A DNA stretch of 64,000 nucleotides from Blautia parvula (GCF_020215665.1 NZ_CP084061.1:6050501-6114500), one strand, 5' to 3'; numbered from the stretch's first letter, positions 1 through 9,467 are shown. Notes: generated by a model from the letters alone, not told the origin. A program made the numbers and translations.

Positions 1-1012
1 CCGCTGCTTTGCTGTCCCAGACACCATTGTCTTTCAGGAAATAAGCCTTGCCGTCAACCGTGATCCATCCGGTAGCCATACTGCCGTCTTTGTTCAGATA
101 GTACCAGTCTTTTCCAATCTGGAGCCATCCGGTCTTGGCAGTACCGTCACTCTTCAGGTAGTACCATTTTCCGTCATCTTTGATCCAGCCTTTTCCTGCC
201 AGAGTACCGTCATCTTTCAGATAATACCTCTTGCCGTCCACAGTTACCCATCCGGTCTGAGGCTTGCCGTCATCACCCAGGTAATACTTTTTGCCGTCTT
301 TTTCTTCCCAGGAGTTGGTGACCATTTTGCCCTCGCTGTCCAGTAAGAAATTCGTGCCGTCAGAGGTGATCCAGCCAATCATCATGGCGCCGTCCTCATC
401 ACGGAAGTAATACCAGGAATCCTCGATTTCCTTCCACCCGGTACTTATGGTTCCGCTGCTGTCCAGATAATAGCGGTTGCCGTCACGCTCCACCCATCCG
501 GAGGCCATGGAACCGTCATCCTGCAGATAATAGCTCTTACCATCCACGTCTATCCATCCGGTAGCCATGGTTCCGTCATCCTTCAGATAGTACCACTTTT
601 CGTCATTTTTGACCCAGCCCGTTGTGGGAACTCCGCTTTCATCCAGATAATACCAGGATTCACCTTCCGGCTGTACCCAGCCGGATGCGGGAGTGCCGTT
701 TTCCTTCAGGTAATACCGCTTACCCTTGTCGGTAACCCATCCGGTTTTTACATACCCTTCATCATCGAAATAGTAGCGGGTTCCGCCCACTTCACGCCAG
801 GTGTTCTTGATAACAACACCGTCGTGGTAGACGAATTTCCTGCCGGAGTCATTATAGACCCAGTGGTCTTCCTTCATGGCTTCCTTCTTGTTGCTGTAGG
901 TATCCATGCTGGTCTTGACCGCAGAAAAAATATACTTAGGCACAAAAATCAGCACGGCACCCAGAATACAGGTCAGCAGAAGGATGCCCGCGGTTTTCTT
1001 TTTGTTTTTCAT
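1..1012 (-). CDS. Cell-wall-binding repeat protein, membrane anchored (C-terminus off the window)
   Basis: Reading the minus strand from an ATG at 1012 gives an open frame that runs off the left edge. An AAAGGGG ribosome site precedes the ATG. Residues ~6-30 form one hydrophobic segment after a lysine-rich N-terminus, so the protein is probably anchored in the membrane or carries an uncleaved signal. The rest is about 13-14 tandem ~20-residue repeats of the form GWxxxxGxxYYLxxDGxxxTG, the choline/glucan-binding (CW_binding_1) repeat. No catalytic domain is visible. The last repeat ends in a less regular NGVWDS motif often seen near the end of such proteins, so little is probably missing. Likely role: surface binding to teichoic acid or polysaccharide. 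The family call is secure; ligand and function are unknown. Confidence 0.85.
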   Translation of the reverse strand, partial: MKNKKKTAGILLLTCILGAVLIFVPKYIFSAVKTSMDTYSNKKEAMKEDHWVYNDSGRKFVYHDGVVIKNTWREVGGTRYYFDDEGYVKTGWVTDKGKRYYLKENGTPASGWVQPEGESWYYLDESGVPTTGWVKNDEKWYYLKDDGTMATGWIDVDGKSYYLQDDGSMASGWVERDGNRYYLDSSGTISTGWKEIEDSWYYFRDEDGAMMIGWITSDGTNFLLDSEGKMVTNSWEEKDGKKYYLGDDGKPQTGWVTVDGKRYYLKDDGTLAGKGWIKDDGKWYYLKSDGTAKTGWLQIGKDWYYLNKDGSMATGWITVDGKAYFLKDNGVWDSKAA

Positions 1013-1178
1013 TACATTAACCCCTTTGTAATTGATATGTCCGGTCATATCTGACCGGGCACATTCATAAGTACACGTTATCATTATACTATCGCAGTGG
1101 AAGGATTGGCAAGGCGCAAACCGAAAAAATGTCGAAATAACTGCTTAAGATATCTTAAAGGCATGGGAAAGCGAGCGC

Positions 1179-1208
1179 TTTACTTGCGGGCAGAACTTGT
1201 GATATACT
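1179..1208 (+). promoter_or_regulatory. Possible sigma-A promoter of rluF-ligA-cls
   Basis: TTTACT (1179-1184) and TATACT (1203-1208) are separated by 18 nt, 34 nt upstream of the rluF start. The -35 match is modest. The divergent cell-wall protein must use the other strand of the same ~230-nt gap. Confidence 0.35.
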
Positions 1209-1241
1209 CTTTATCATAATACGTAAAGGAGCGCACAAAAC

Positions 1242-1979
1242 ATGCGTTTAAATAAATATCTGAGTGACGCCGGCGTCTGTTCCAGGCGGGAAGCGGACCG
1301 TCTTGTGCAGGACGGTAAAGTTACGGTGGACGGGAAAACGGCTGTTCTCGGCATGCAGATCGAGGAGGGACAGGAGATTTGGGTGAACGGAAAAGAGGTT
1401 CGCCGTGAAGAAAAAAAGGTCCTTCTTCTCTTTCACAAGCCAAGAGGAATTGAATGTACAGCCAATCCAAAAATAAAAAATAATGTAATCTCTTATATAG
1501 ATTACCCAATTCGGATATATTATATAGGCAGGCTTGATAAAGATTCAGAAGGACTTCTGCTTCTGACGAACCAGGGTGAACTGGTCAATAAAATGATGCG
1601 GGCCGGCAATTGTCATGAGAAAGAGTATCTGGTGACTGTGGATAAGCCTGTGACAGATGATTTCATCAGAAAAATGTCATGCGGTGTCCCGATTTTGGGA
1701 ACGGTGACGAGAAAATGCCATGTGGAAAAGACAGGTGAAAAGTCATTCTGCATTATACTGACCCAGGGTCTGAACCGTCAGATCCGGCGGATGTGTGAAT
1801 ATCTGGGATATAGAGTAAAACGTCTGAAACGGGTTCGCGTCATGAACCTGGAGCTGGGCAGCCTGCCGGCAGGACAGTACCGGGAGGCTACAAAAAAGGA
1901 ACTGGAGGAGCTGAAAAGTCTCATCCGGGATTCTTCGGAGACAACTGTCATAAGGAAAAATGAACGGAGGAAAAGGTAA
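1242..1979 (+). CDS. rluF: 23S rRNA pseudouridine synthase, RluF type
   Basis: 245 aa. An S4 RNA-binding domain occupies about residues 1-60 (MRLNKYLSDAGVCSRREADR), followed by the RsuA/RluB/E/F catalytic domain with the signature GRLDKDSEGLLLLTN, whose aspartate is the family nucleophile. The segments HEKEYLVTVDKP and QGLNRQIRRMC match RluF (U2604 of 23S rRNA in E. coli) better than RluB or RsuA as far as can be judged by eye. The start follows GGAGCGC with good spacing. The stop lies immediately before ligA, so the two are probably co-transcribed. The exact target uridine is inferred from resemblance only. Confidence 0.85.
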   Translation: MRLNKYLSDAGVCSRREADRLVQDGKVTVDGKTAVLGMQIEEGQEIWVNGKEVRREEKKVLLLFHKPRGIECTANPKIKNNVISYIDYPIRIYYIGRLDKDSEGLLLLTNQGELVNKMMRAGNCHEKEYLVTVDKPVTDDFIRKMSCGVPILGTVTRKCHVEKTGEKSFCIILTQGLNRQIRRMCEYLGYRVKRLKRVRVMNLELGSLPAGQYREATKKELEELKSLIRDSSETTVIRKNERRKR

Positions 1980-1980
1980 C

Positions 1981-3936
1981 ATGGACAAGACAGCGAGGAT
2001 GAAAGAACTGATTCCTCTTCTAAATGAGGCGGCTAAGGCATATTACCAGGAGGACAGGGAGATTATGAGTAATTTCGATTACGATAAGCTCTATGATGAA
2101 CTGGTTTTGCTGGAGCGTGAGACGGGGATCACTCTGACAGGAAGCCCAACGGCCATGGTGGGATATGAAGCATTGGACGAACTGCAGAAGGAAGCCCATG
2201 AAAGTCCCATGCTCTCCCTGGACAAGACAAAGGATGTGGAAACCCTGCGGGAGTTTATCGGGGACCAGAAGACTCTGCTCTCCTGGAAACTGGACGGACT
2301 TACCATTGTACTTACTTACCGGGACGGCAGTCTTTCAAAGGCAGTTACCAGGGGAAACGGTGTGGTGGGTGAAGTTATCACCAACAACGCCAGGGTTTTC
2401 AAGAACATTCCCCTTCAAATCGCCCACAAAGGTGAGCTGATCCTTCGCGGGGAGGCCATTATCACCTATTCTGACTTTGAAAAGATCAACGAACAGATCG
2501 AGGATGTGGATGCCCGTTACAAAAATCCCAGGAACCTTTGCAGCGGTTCCGTGCGCCAGCTCAACAACGAGATCACAGCAAAACGGAATGTGCAGTTTTA
2601 CGCATTCTCCCTGGTCCGGGCAGAGGGCGTGGATTTTGAGAACTCCAGGCAGAAACAATTTGAATGGCTGGCAGGCCAGGGATTTGATGTGGTGGAATAC
2701 AGGATGGTGACAGCGGATACCCTGGATGATGCCATTGCCTATTTTTCAGACAAGATCACCCGCAATGATTTTCCCTCAGACGGTCTGGTAGCCCTCTATG
2801 ACGATATCGCTTACGGTGATTCTCTGGGCAGCACTGCAAAATTTCCCAGGAATGCATTTGCCTTCAAATGGAAGGATGAGATCCGGGAGACTACTTTGAA
2901 AGAAATAGAGTGGAGCCCGTCAAGGACCGGACTGATCAATCCTGTGGCAGTCTTTGAGCCGGTGGAACTGGAAGGAACTACCGTGAGCAGAGCCAGTGTG
3001 CATAATATCAGTATCTTAAAAGAGCTGGAGCTGGGAATCGGAGATAAGATCCAGGTTTATAAAGCCAATATGATCATTCCCCAGATTGCGGAGAATCTCA
3101 CAAGGAGCGGAGATCTGGAGATTCCCCATGTCTGTCCCGTCTGCGGGCAGGAAGCCAGGGTGGTCAAAACCAATGATGTGGAATCCCTGTACTGCATGAA
3201 CACAGAATGTCAGGCAAAGAGAATAAAATCTTTCACCCTGTTTGTCAGCAGGGATGCCATGAATATAGACGGCCTGTCAGAGGCAACCCTGGAAAAATTC
3301 ATATTAAAAGGGTTTATCAAGGACTTCGGCGATATTTTTGAGATCGAGAAGTACAGAGATGAGATTGTTTCCATGGAAGGGTTTGGACAGAAATCCTATG
3401 ACAATCTGATCGCCAGCATAGAAAAGGCGTCCCACACCACCCTTCCGAGACTCCTATACAGCCTGGGAATCTCTAATGTGGGGATTGCCAATGCGAAGAT
3501 GATCTGCAAAGAGTTCCGCTATGACCTGGGGAAGATCATACATGCCACACCGGAGGAAATCAGCAACATTGAGGGAATCGGACCGGTGATCGCGGGAACC
3601 TTTACGGAATATTTTGCGGATGAGGACAATATGAAAAGGCTGGAGCACCTGCTGTCCCACCTGACCTTTGAGGAGGTAAAGACAGAGAGCACCCAGAGCC
3701 TGGAGGGAAAACAGTTTGTTATCACCGGAAGCGTGGAGCATTTTGCAAACAGATCGCAGTTAAAAGAATATATAGAGGAAAGAGGCGGAAAGGTTACGGG
3801 AAGTGTAACTTCCAAGACCGATTACCTGATCAACAATGATACCACATCCTCCTCCTCTAAGAATAAGAAGGCCAAGGATTTGGGGATCCCCATTTTATCA
3901 GAGGAGGATTTCCTGAAGCTTTCAGGGGAAGGATGA
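1981..3936 (+). CDS. ligA: NAD+-dependent DNA ligase LigA
   Basis: 651 aa from ATG 1981, preceded by GGAGG at the end of rluF; an in-frame ATG at 1960 overlaps rluF and lacks a ribosome site. It seals nicks during replication and repair using NAD+. Domains in order: Ia helices (1-70), adenylation domain with the KLDG motif (K103 the predicted adenylated lysine), OB fold, zinc finger (CPVC...CMNTEC), helix-hairpin-helix repeats (LGISNVG, IEGIGP) and a C-terminal BRCT domain (ends LSEEDFLKL). The motif reads SWKLDGLTIVLTY, whereas canonical LigA usually has an EPKIDGLA-type sequence, so this may be a divergent or second ligase. It is followed after 17 nt by cls. Confidence 0.9.
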   Translation: MDKTARMKELIPLLNEAAKAYYQEDREIMSNFDYDKLYDELVLLERETGITLTGSPTAMVGYEALDELQKEAHESPMLSLDKTKDVETLREFIGDQKTLLSWKLDGLTIVLTYRDGSLSKAVTRGNGVVGEVITNNARVFKNIPLQIAHKGELILRGEAIITYSDFEKINEQIEDVDARYKNPRNLCSGSVRQLNNEITAKRNVQFYAFSLVRAEGVDFENSRQKQFEWLAGQGFDVVEYRMVTADTLDDAIAYFSDKITRNDFPSDGLVALYDDIAYGDSLGSTAKFPRNAFAFKWKDEIRETTLKEIEWSPSRTGLINPVAVFEPVELEGTTVSRASVHNISILKELELGIGDKIQVYKANMIIPQIAENLTRSGDLEIPHVCPVCGQEARVVKTNDVESLYCMNTECQAKRIKSFTLFVSRDAMNIDGLSEATLEKFILKGFIKDFGDIFEIEKYRDEIVSMEGFGQKSYDNLIASIEKASHTTLPRLLYSLGISNVGIANAKMICKEFRYDLGKIIHATPEEISNIEGIGPVIAGTFTEYFADEDNMKRLEHLLSHLTFEEVKTESTQSLEGKQFVITGSVEHFANRSQLKEYIEERGGKVTGSVTSKTDYLINNDTTSSSSKNKKAKDLGIPILSEEDFLKLSGEG

Positions 3937-3953
3937 CAGAAAGAAGGTAGGAA

Positions 3954-5513
3954 ATGCAGTCCGAAGAGATGAAGAAGAAAGGGCTGAAGGGCGTTAAGAC
4001 TATTATTTTCGGCAGGACCCTGATTGTGGTCTTTGCCTTCCTGGTCCAGTTTGCCCTGATCATCGCCAGTTTTATCTGGCTGAGGGATTACAGCTTTTAT
4101 ATTTATGCCGGATTTGTAGTTTTGGGAGTTCTGGTACTGCTGCATCTGTTCAACAGCAGAGGAAATCCGGATTTTAAGCTGGTCTGGATGATTCCGGTAA
4201 CGGTGGTACCCGTATTCGGAGCGCTGTTTTATCTCTATATCAACAGCCAGCCGGGAACCAGGATGATCTACCAGAGACTTCAGTATCTGGGAAAATTCAC
4301 AAAACAGTATGTGACCCAGAAGGAAAAAGTGAAAAAAGATCTGGAACAGAAAAGCCCCCAGATGGGGCATCTGGCCTCTTATCTAATGGAGTACGGCACC
4401 TGTCCGGTCTATGAGCATACCCTTGTGACTTATTTTCCGCTGGGTGATGAGCAGTTTCCGGCCATGTTAAAGGAATTGGAGAAGGCCGAGAAATTTATCT
4501 TTATGGAATATTTCATCCTGGAAGAGGGGTATATGTGGAATACGGTGCTGGAACTTTTGAAAAAGAAGGTCAGAGAAGGCGTAGAAGTCAGGGTCATGTA
4601 TGACGGAATGTGTGTGCTGGCGCTGCTCCCCTCCTTTTATCCGAAAATCTTGGAGAAAGAGGGAATCCAGTGCAAAATGTTTGCCCCCATCAAACCGTTT
4701 TTCTCACCCCATTACAATAACAGGGACCACAGAAAGATACTTGTGATTGACGGCAGGGTGGCGTTTACCGGAGGAACGAACCTGGCAGATGAGTATATTA
4801 ATAAGAAGGAACGTTTTGGCCACTGGAAGGACACGGCAGTCATGCTGAAGGGCGAGGCAGTGGAACGCTTTACCTTCATGTTTCTGGAAATGTGGGGTGT
4901 GTCAGAGCGTGGAGATCTGGAATATGAGCCATACCGGACGCCAAAGGATATGCAGATGCCAAATGACGGATATGTGATTCCCTATGATGTGATGCCTTAT
5001 GGATATGAGCGCACAGGGAAACAGGTATATCTGGATATATTAAATACCGCACAGCGTTATGTACATATTATGACGCCGTATTTGATTCTGGACCATGAGA
5101 TGATCATGGCACTGACTTATGCGGCAAAGCGCGGTGTGGAGATCTGCATCATCATGCCGCATATTCCGGATAAAAAGACTGCCTTTGCCCTTGCGAAGAC
5201 GTACTACAATGAATTGCTGGAGGCAGGTGTGGAAATCTATGAGTATACACCCGGATTTGTCCATGCGAAAGTATTTACCTCAGATGATGAAAAGGCCATT
5301 GTAGGTACTGTGAATATGGATTACAGGAGTTTTTACCATCATTTTGAAGATGGGGTACTCTTTTACCGGAATTCCCAGATTTCCCATGTGGAGCGGGATT
5401 TCCAGGCTACGAAAAAAAAATGTGTGAAAATATCAGTGGCAGATTACAAGCGGCTCAGCATTTTTAACAGAATAATGGGTAAAGTGCTCCGTATATTTGC
5501 GCCGCTGATGTAA
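3954..5513 (+). CDS. cls: Cardiolipin synthase (two HKD/PLD domains)
   Basis: 519 aa membrane enzyme that joins two phosphatidylglycerols (or PG plus another head group) into cardiolipin. Two hydrophobic segments near residues 20-70 anchor it. The two phospholipase D motifs are visible: HRKILVID in the middle and HAKVFTSD near the C-terminus, each with the HxKx4D core followed by the usual G-S/N box. Length fits ClsA-type enzymes (~480-520 aa). It ends just before a ~200-nt gap holding a structured repeat. Confidence 0.92.
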   Translation: MQSEEMKKKGLKGVKTIIFGRTLIVVFAFLVQFALIIASFIWLRDYSFYIYAGFVVLGVLVLLHLFNSRGNPDFKLVWMIPVTVVPVFGALFYLYINSQPGTRMIYQRLQYLGKFTKQYVTQKEKVKKDLEQKSPQMGHLASYLMEYGTCPVYEHTLVTYFPLGDEQFPAMLKELEKAEKFIFMEYFILEEGYMWNTVLELLKKKVREGVEVRVMYDGMCVLALLPSFYPKILEKEGIQCKMFAPIKPFFSPHYNNRDHRKILVIDGRVAFTGGTNLADEYINKKERFGHWKDTAVMLKGEAVERFTFMFLEMWGVSERGDLEYEPYRTPKDMQMPNDGYVIPYDVMPYGYERTGKQVYLDILNTAQRYVHIMTPYLILDHEMIMALTYAAKRGVEICIIMPHIPDKKTAFALAKTYYNELLEAGVEIYEYTPGFVHAKVFTSDDEKAIVGTVNMDYRSFYHHFEDGVLFYRNSQISHVERDFQATKKKCVKISVADYKRLSIFNRIMGKVLRIFAPLM

Positions 5514-5555
5514 AAATAAAGCAGCGGTTTGGTCTGCCAAATAGCTGCAAAAACA

Positions 5556-5689
5556 GTAACTGTTCAGTCAGGTCTGCGCATTTACTGCGCTGACCGTGCA
5601 AAAGAGTAGTGGCGGCAGGTATTCGCCCCATCGCGAAGCGATTTTTAATGGGCGAATACCCGTAACTATTTAGCTGGCTGAATAGTTAC
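5556..5689 (+). repeat. Structured dispersed repeat, copy 1
   Basis: About 134 nt between cls and metA, bounded by GTAACTGTTCAG and CTGAATAGTTAC. It folds into three hairpins: GGTCtGCGC...GCGCtGACC; GGTATTCGCCC...GGGCGAATACC; and a near-perfect terminal palindrome GTAACTATTTAGC/GCTGAATAGTTAC. A second copy lies inverted at 14964-15096. The first hairpin is identical in both, while arms of the other two differ by paired changes that keep the stems. No coding potential. Confidence 0.8.
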
Positions 5690-5723
5690 CAAAAACAATA
5701 CATAAGGAAAGAAGGAATAGTAC

Positions 5724-6644
5724 ATGCCGATTAAAATACAAAGTGACCTGCCTGTTAAGGAAATACTGGAAAAAGAAAATATATTTGTCATGGATGAGGG
5801 GCGTGCGGTCCATCAGGATATCCGGCCGATCCGTATCCTGATCCTGAATCTTATGCCGCTCAAAGAAGAGACAGAGCTGCAGCTTCTGCGCTCACTGTCC
5901 AATACTCCTCTGCAGGTGGATGTATCTTTCATGATGGTTGCGACCCACGAGTCAAAAAATACGGCGACCAGCCATTTGAACAAATTCTATGAGACCTTTG
6001 ACCAGGTAAAAGCCCATAAGTATGACGGAATGATCATTACAGGCGCACCGGTGGAGCAGATGGAATTTGAGGAAGTGGATTACTGGGAAGAGTTAAAGGA
6101 GATCATGGAGTGGACAAAGACAAATGTGACCTCCACCATTTACCTGTGCTGGGCTGCCCAGGCGGGGCTTTACTATCACTATGGCCTGAAGAAGAAAATG
6201 ATGGACCACAAGGTGTTCGGCCTCTTCCGCCACAGGGTAAAAAACCGCAGGGTGCCCCTTGTGCGCGGATTCGACGATGAATTTTTAGCGCCCCATTCCC
6301 GTCATACAGAGGTAGCAGCAGAGGACATCCATGCCTGTGATGCGCTGACGATCCTGGCGGAATCAGAGGAAGCCGGAGTATTTTTATGCATGGCTATGGA
6401 CGGCCGCCAGATCTTTGTCATGGGACATCCGGAGTATGATCGTGTGACTTTGGACGGAGAGTATAAGAGAGATAAAGGGAAAGGGCTGGATATAAAGCTT
6501 CCCGAGAATTACTATCCTGAGGATGATCCGGATAATAAGCCGCTTCTGCTGTGGAGGGCACATGCGAATAATCTGTATACGAACTGGCTCAATTATTACG
6601 TTTATCAGGCTACTCCTTATGATTTGGATGGGACACCGTTCTAA
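5724..6644 (+). CDS. metA: Homoserine O-acetyltransferase (MetA family)
   Basis: 306 aa. It acylates L-homoserine in methionine synthesis. The catalytic cysteine is C142 (YLCWAAQ), with H235 and E237 in the MGHPEYD motif. Position 111 is Glu (GAPVE), the residue reported to make Bacillus-type MetA use acetyl-CoA; succinyl-CoA enzymes have Gly there, so an acetyltransferase is predicted. The protein is complete and ends DLDGTPF. A diverged second copy of the last ~53 nt sits 30 kb downstream at 36779-36832, which suggests that an element integrated into this 3' end. The gene has its own ribosome site (AAGGAA) after the structured repeat. Confidence 0.95.
   Translation: MPIKIQSDLPVKEILEKENIFVMDEGRAVHQDIRPIRILILNLMPLKEETELQLLRSLSNTPLQVDVSFMMVATHESKNTATSHLNKFYETFDQVKAHKYDGMIITGAPVEQMEFEEVDYWEELKEIMEWTKTNVTSTIYLCWAAQAGLYYHYGLKKKMMDHKVFGLFRHRVKNRRVPLVRGFDDEFLAPHSRHTEVAAEDIHACDALTILAESEEAGVFLCMAMDGRQIFVMGHPEYDRVTLDGEYKRDKGKGLDIKLPENYYPEDDPDNKPLLLWRAHANNLYTNWLNYYVYQATPYDLDGTPF
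6592..6644 (+). other. Putative attL: metA 3' end
   Basis: The last ~53 nt of metA match 36779-36832 at roughly three quarters of positions, by hand count. The best core is GATTTGGAYGGGACACCRTT, followed by CT (6621-6642 and 36809-36830, two differences). Both copies encode YVYQ(A/I)[10 protein letters not shown] and a stop. Most differences are silent, which suggests that one copy came with the element from another metA allele. Confidence 0.75.
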
Positions 6645-6721
6645 GGCGCATTTTAAGCGGTATTCGGAGGAATAAGAAGTCTCATAAAGTATCGTAAAAT
6701 ATCGCCGATTATCGTATAGAA

Positions 6722-6765
6722 TGGAGTGGATTTGGAGTAAATACAGTACTCGTGTGGAGTAAATA
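6722..6765 (+). repeat. Putative integrase arm-site array, left end
   Basis: TGGAGT occurs at 6722, 6733 and 6755, spacings 11 and 22; the last two extend to TGGAGTAAATA. The array starts ~80 nt inside the left att core. A matching array of TGGTGTCA with spacings 11 and 21 lies ~92 nt inside the right core, so these look like recombinase arm-binding sites. Confidence 0.55.
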
Positions 6766-6820
6766 ATTTAAAATTCAGGCGGTATGACGAAGCTATCTTT
6801 ATCGAAATATTTGTATGTTT

Positions 6821-7012
6821 AAGCCCCGGCATATGCTGGGGCTTGTACTATTGTTTGATATTTGTAATTCTGTTTCATAAAATGAATCGTCCGGCATCTC
6901 TGTGTTGAGGTGCTTTTTTGTATGTTTGAATACAAAGAGCATGCGAAAAAGATAATTAAAAAATGGTAAACAGAGTCTATATTTACATAAATAATCACAG
7001 ATACAGATTGGC
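6821..7012 (+). pseudogene. Degenerate copy of the rtcB leader and first rtcB codons
   Basis: The hairpin AAGCCCCGGC/GCTGGGGCTT (6821-6844) matches the one at 31414-31437. From 6853 the sequence then follows 31714-31875 closely: the shared CCGGCATCTCTG(T) block, the GCATCTC/GAGGTGC terminator (6894-6919) and the rtcB beginning (GTCTATA...AATCACAGATACA versus GTCTATACTTCTGC...CACAGATACA). The ~280 nt between hairpin and leader at the right copy is absent here. Reading frame is lost by indels and no gene product is expected. Confidence 0.7.
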
Positions 7013-7281
7013 TTGCCAGGATAATACAAAAAAATATCCCTGCGGGATGCCACATCAGAAAGAAGTGGAGCCATATAATAAATTCACCCATTGACAAGCG
7101 GGGATTTTAAGCTCTTAATAGAGTTCTGATTGAGCTTTACATATGTAGATGAAATATTGTACCTTGAGAAAGGTTATATAGCTAGTCGCTTATAATATGA
7201 TAAAAAGTATAAATTGGACATGATTTTTATTTGGCTTTATAATAAATAATGTAAAAGTCGGAATGAATTTTATTGTCAGTG
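7013..7281. other. AT-rich non-coding stretch
   Basis: Together with the features on either side this fills the gap between metA and the activator gene. I see no convincing gene or RNA in 7013-7281; the short open frames on both strands lack ribosome sites and family resemblance. Confidence 0.5.
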
Positions 7282-7322
7282 TACAGGGAATTACGAGGGT
7301 AAACGTAGTTCCCTGTATTATT
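7282..7322 (+). terminator. Hairpin TACAGGGAA/TTCCCTGTA
   Basis: A 9-bp perfect stem (7282-7290 with 7309-7317), extended by TTAC/GTAG in the loop, followed by TTATTT. It is terminator-like and separates the left end of the element from the promoter of the activator gene. Confidence 0.5.
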
Positions 7323-7352
7323 TACAAGTTACATTATTAGTTCTGAAAAATG

Positions 7353-7381
7353 TTGTTTAGTATATTGTCTTATTTTATATA
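7353..7381 (+). promoter_or_regulatory. Possible promoter of the corrinoid-activator gene
   Basis: TTGTTT (7353-7358), 17-nt spacer, TATATA (7376-7381), about 50 nt before the ATG at 7429. Confidence 0.4.
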
Positions 7382-7428
7382 GGTGCGATAAGGACAGTTT
7401 TTCTAGGAAAATAGATGGAGAATGAAAT

Positions 7429-9189
7429 ATGGGTTACATATCTATTTATTTTGTATTACAGGGGATAGAATTATCAGTGAAAAAGGGAATAATGTTGTCA
7501 GATGCAGTCCGTATGGCCGGATTTCATTTTGATTTTCCATGCGGAGGACATGGGAGCTGCAGGAAATGTGAGCTGGTTATCGCTGATGGTGAAACAAAAA
7601 AGACAGTATTGGCCTGCCAATTTCGTGTAGTATGTTCTTTAAAAGTGTGGGTATCGGAGTACAGGGATGCACAGCTTTTAACAGCGGCAGAACAGGGTGA
7701 AAACCATTGGAGACCGTATTGCAGGGGAATTCGGATAGATGTGCCAGGGGGATTTTCAAATCAATATTGTTCTGATACGCAGGAAATGGCACGATTGGCT
7801 GAGATAAAGGCAGAATTAAAAAAAGGCAGCCTTATCTTTGATAAAGATGCTGCAGCGGAATTAGAACTGCTGATAGAGCAGGGATATAGGAATGTGACAC
7901 TTGTCCGATTCCATGATCGAATCATTTCTGTCTGTGAACAAGATCAGAAAATGGCATTGGCTGCTTTTGACATTGGGACAACATCGTTGGCGGGATATCT
8001 TCTGGACAGTGATGATGGGCATGTTCTTGCGGTGGCAAGCAGGTTTAATCCGCAGAGGTCATACGGAGCGGATGTGATCAGCCGTGCTGTTCATGAAGTG
8101 GAGACACATGATGGAGAACTTGGAAGACTTGTTCATAGAGCAGTGAATGAAATGATTGGAGAATTGACGGCACAGGCGGGCTTAAAACGTGCACAGGTTT
8201 GGCAGATCATGCTGACGGGAAATGTTTGTATGCATCATCTGTTTTTGGGTATATCACCACGTGCGCTTTTGCACGTTCCGTATCACGCAGCAATTACTGA
8301 TGCTTACGAAGGTGAAGCCCGCGTATATGATCTGGATGCGTCTCCGGCAGCGAGGATACAGTTTTTGCCGAATCTGGCAGGGTTTGTGGGAGCCGACACG
8401 GTGGGATGTCTGCTGGCGACAAATTTTACCCGGGAAGAGAAAAAAACTTTGATGATTGATATTGGAACCAATGGTGAACTGGTCATGGGAACCAAGGTGA
8501 AAGCATACACTTGTTCCACAGCAGCAGGTCCGGCTTTAGAAGGTGCAAAAATATCCTGTGGAATGTGTGGTGTTCCGGGAGCTATCCAGCATCTTAATAT
8601 AGAAGATGGTGAACTGAAGATTTCCGTGATAGGAAATGGGAGATCGTTAGGAATTTGCGGTTCTGGTCTGATCGATGCGATTGCGATTCTATATAAGGAG
8701 GGCATGATCGAGCCTCGTGGCAGAATTCAGAAAAAGGATAAGTTAAAAACAGAGTTTTCAAAAAAGAATGCATGGAGGGTCAGGCGTGAAAATGGAAAGA
8801 GCAGTATTTTATTGACAGATAAAGTGTCTCTCACGCAACAGGATATCAGGGAAGTGCAGCTGGCAAAAAGTGCCATTGCGGCGGGGATTCAGATTTTGTG
8901 CCGTAGGCTCGGATGGAAACCAAAGGATTTGGAGCAAATTCTGATTGCCGGTGCATTCGGTAATTATATGAATCCGGAGAGTGCATGTGATATCGGGCTT
9001 TTACCAGAAGAATGCCGTGGTAGGATACGCGGAATCGGTAATGCCGCCGGTGAAGGGGCTAAGCTGGCAATGTCGGATGAAGAGTATTGGATGCAGGCAA
9101 TGCAGATTCAGAAGCATGTCGAATTTGTGGAGTTGGCCTCAGAAAAGGATTTTCAGGAAAGGTTTGTGAGAAACCTGGATTTTGGATAA
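7429..9189 (+). CDS. RACo-type reductive activator of corrinoid protein (2Fe-2S + ASKHA ATPase, DUF4445)
   Basis: 586 aa. It reactivates the corrinoid protein when Co(I) is accidentally oxidised to Co(II), using ATP and electrons from its own [2Fe-2S] cluster. The N-terminus (to ~70) is a plant-type ferredoxin domain with PCGGHGSCRKC (Cx5Cx2C) and a later LACQ cysteine. From ~180 the sequence is an ASKHA-fold ATPase (DIGTTSLAGYLLD, LMIDIGTNGEL, GAFGNYMNPE), as in RACo of the acetyl-CoA pathway and MtoD/AE proteins of O-demethylases. It has its own promoter and terminator just before the methyltransferase genes, which fits a helper made separately. The family call is strong. That it serves the nearby corrinoid protein at 10330 rather than the CODH/ACS corrinoid protein is inferred from position. 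Confidence 0.88.
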   Translation: MGYISIYFVLQGIELSVKKGIMLSDAVRMAGFHFDFPCGGHGSCRKCELVIADGETKKTVLACQFRVVCSLKVWVSEYRDAQLLTAAEQGENHWRPYCRGIRIDVPGGFSNQYCSDTQEMARLAEIKAELKKGSLIFDKDAAAELELLIEQGYRNVTLVRFHDRIISVCEQDQKMALAAFDIGTTSLAGYLLDSDDGHVLAVASRFNPQRSYGADVISRAVHEVETHDGELGRLVHRAVNEMIGELTAQAGLKRAQVWQIMLTGNVCMHHLFLGISPRALLHVPYHAAITDAYEGEARVYDLDASPAARIQFLPNLAGFVGADTVGCLLATNFTREEKKTLMIDIGTNGELVMGTKVKAYTCSTAAGPALEGAKISCGMCGVPGAIQHLNIEDGELKISVIGNGRSLGICGSGLIDAIAILYKEGMIEPRGRIQKKDKLKTEFSKKNAWRVRRENGKSSILLTDKVSLTQQDIREVQLAKSAIAAGIQILCRRLGWKPKDLEQILIAGAFGNYMNPESACDIGLLPEECRGRIRGIGNAAGEGAKLAMSDEEYWMQAMQIQKHVEFVELASEKDFQERFVRNLDFG

Positions 9190-9193
9190 GAAT

Positions 9194-9222
9194 GACAGCT
9201 CTCCTTTTGGGGAGCTGTTTTT
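9194..9222 (+). terminator. Intrinsic terminator after the activator gene
   Basis: ACAGCTCTCC TTTT GGGGAGCTGT followed by TTTT, 5 nt after the stop codon. Confidence 0.75.
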
Positions 9223-9390
9223 GGTGAAGAATACCTTGTATAGAAATATCTTATGTTCTTATTTGGTTTGTATTATAAGGCGTTCCAAACTATGTGAAAA
9301 ACTTATAAATTCTGGAAGATAAAATTGTGAAATTAGCTGAAAAAATCGACAACCATAAATGATTCTTATTACAATATTTATAAAGTAAAA

Positions 9391-9419
9391 TTTATTGTTC
9401 TAAGATACTTTGTTATAAT
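9391..9419 (+). promoter_or_regulatory. Promoter of the methyltransferase operon
   Basis: A perfect -10 TATAAT (9414-9419) stands 17 nt after TTTATT (9391-9396), in an AT-rich gap about 50 nt before the start of the methyltransferase gene. Confidence 0.5.
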
Positions 9420-9467
9420 TCAACCATACAGAAACTAAATAAAGTTATGAGTAAGGAGAAAAGCATC

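Noticed and set aside
824-1054. Plus-strand frame over the start of the cell-wall protein
   Set aside because: It is the reverse reading of the repeat-protein gene and its leader; no ribosome site.
5520-5548. GCAGC..TTTGG..CCAAA..GCTGC hairpin after cls as a terminator
   Set aside because: It is followed by A-residues and not by a T-run, so plus-strand termination is unlikely.
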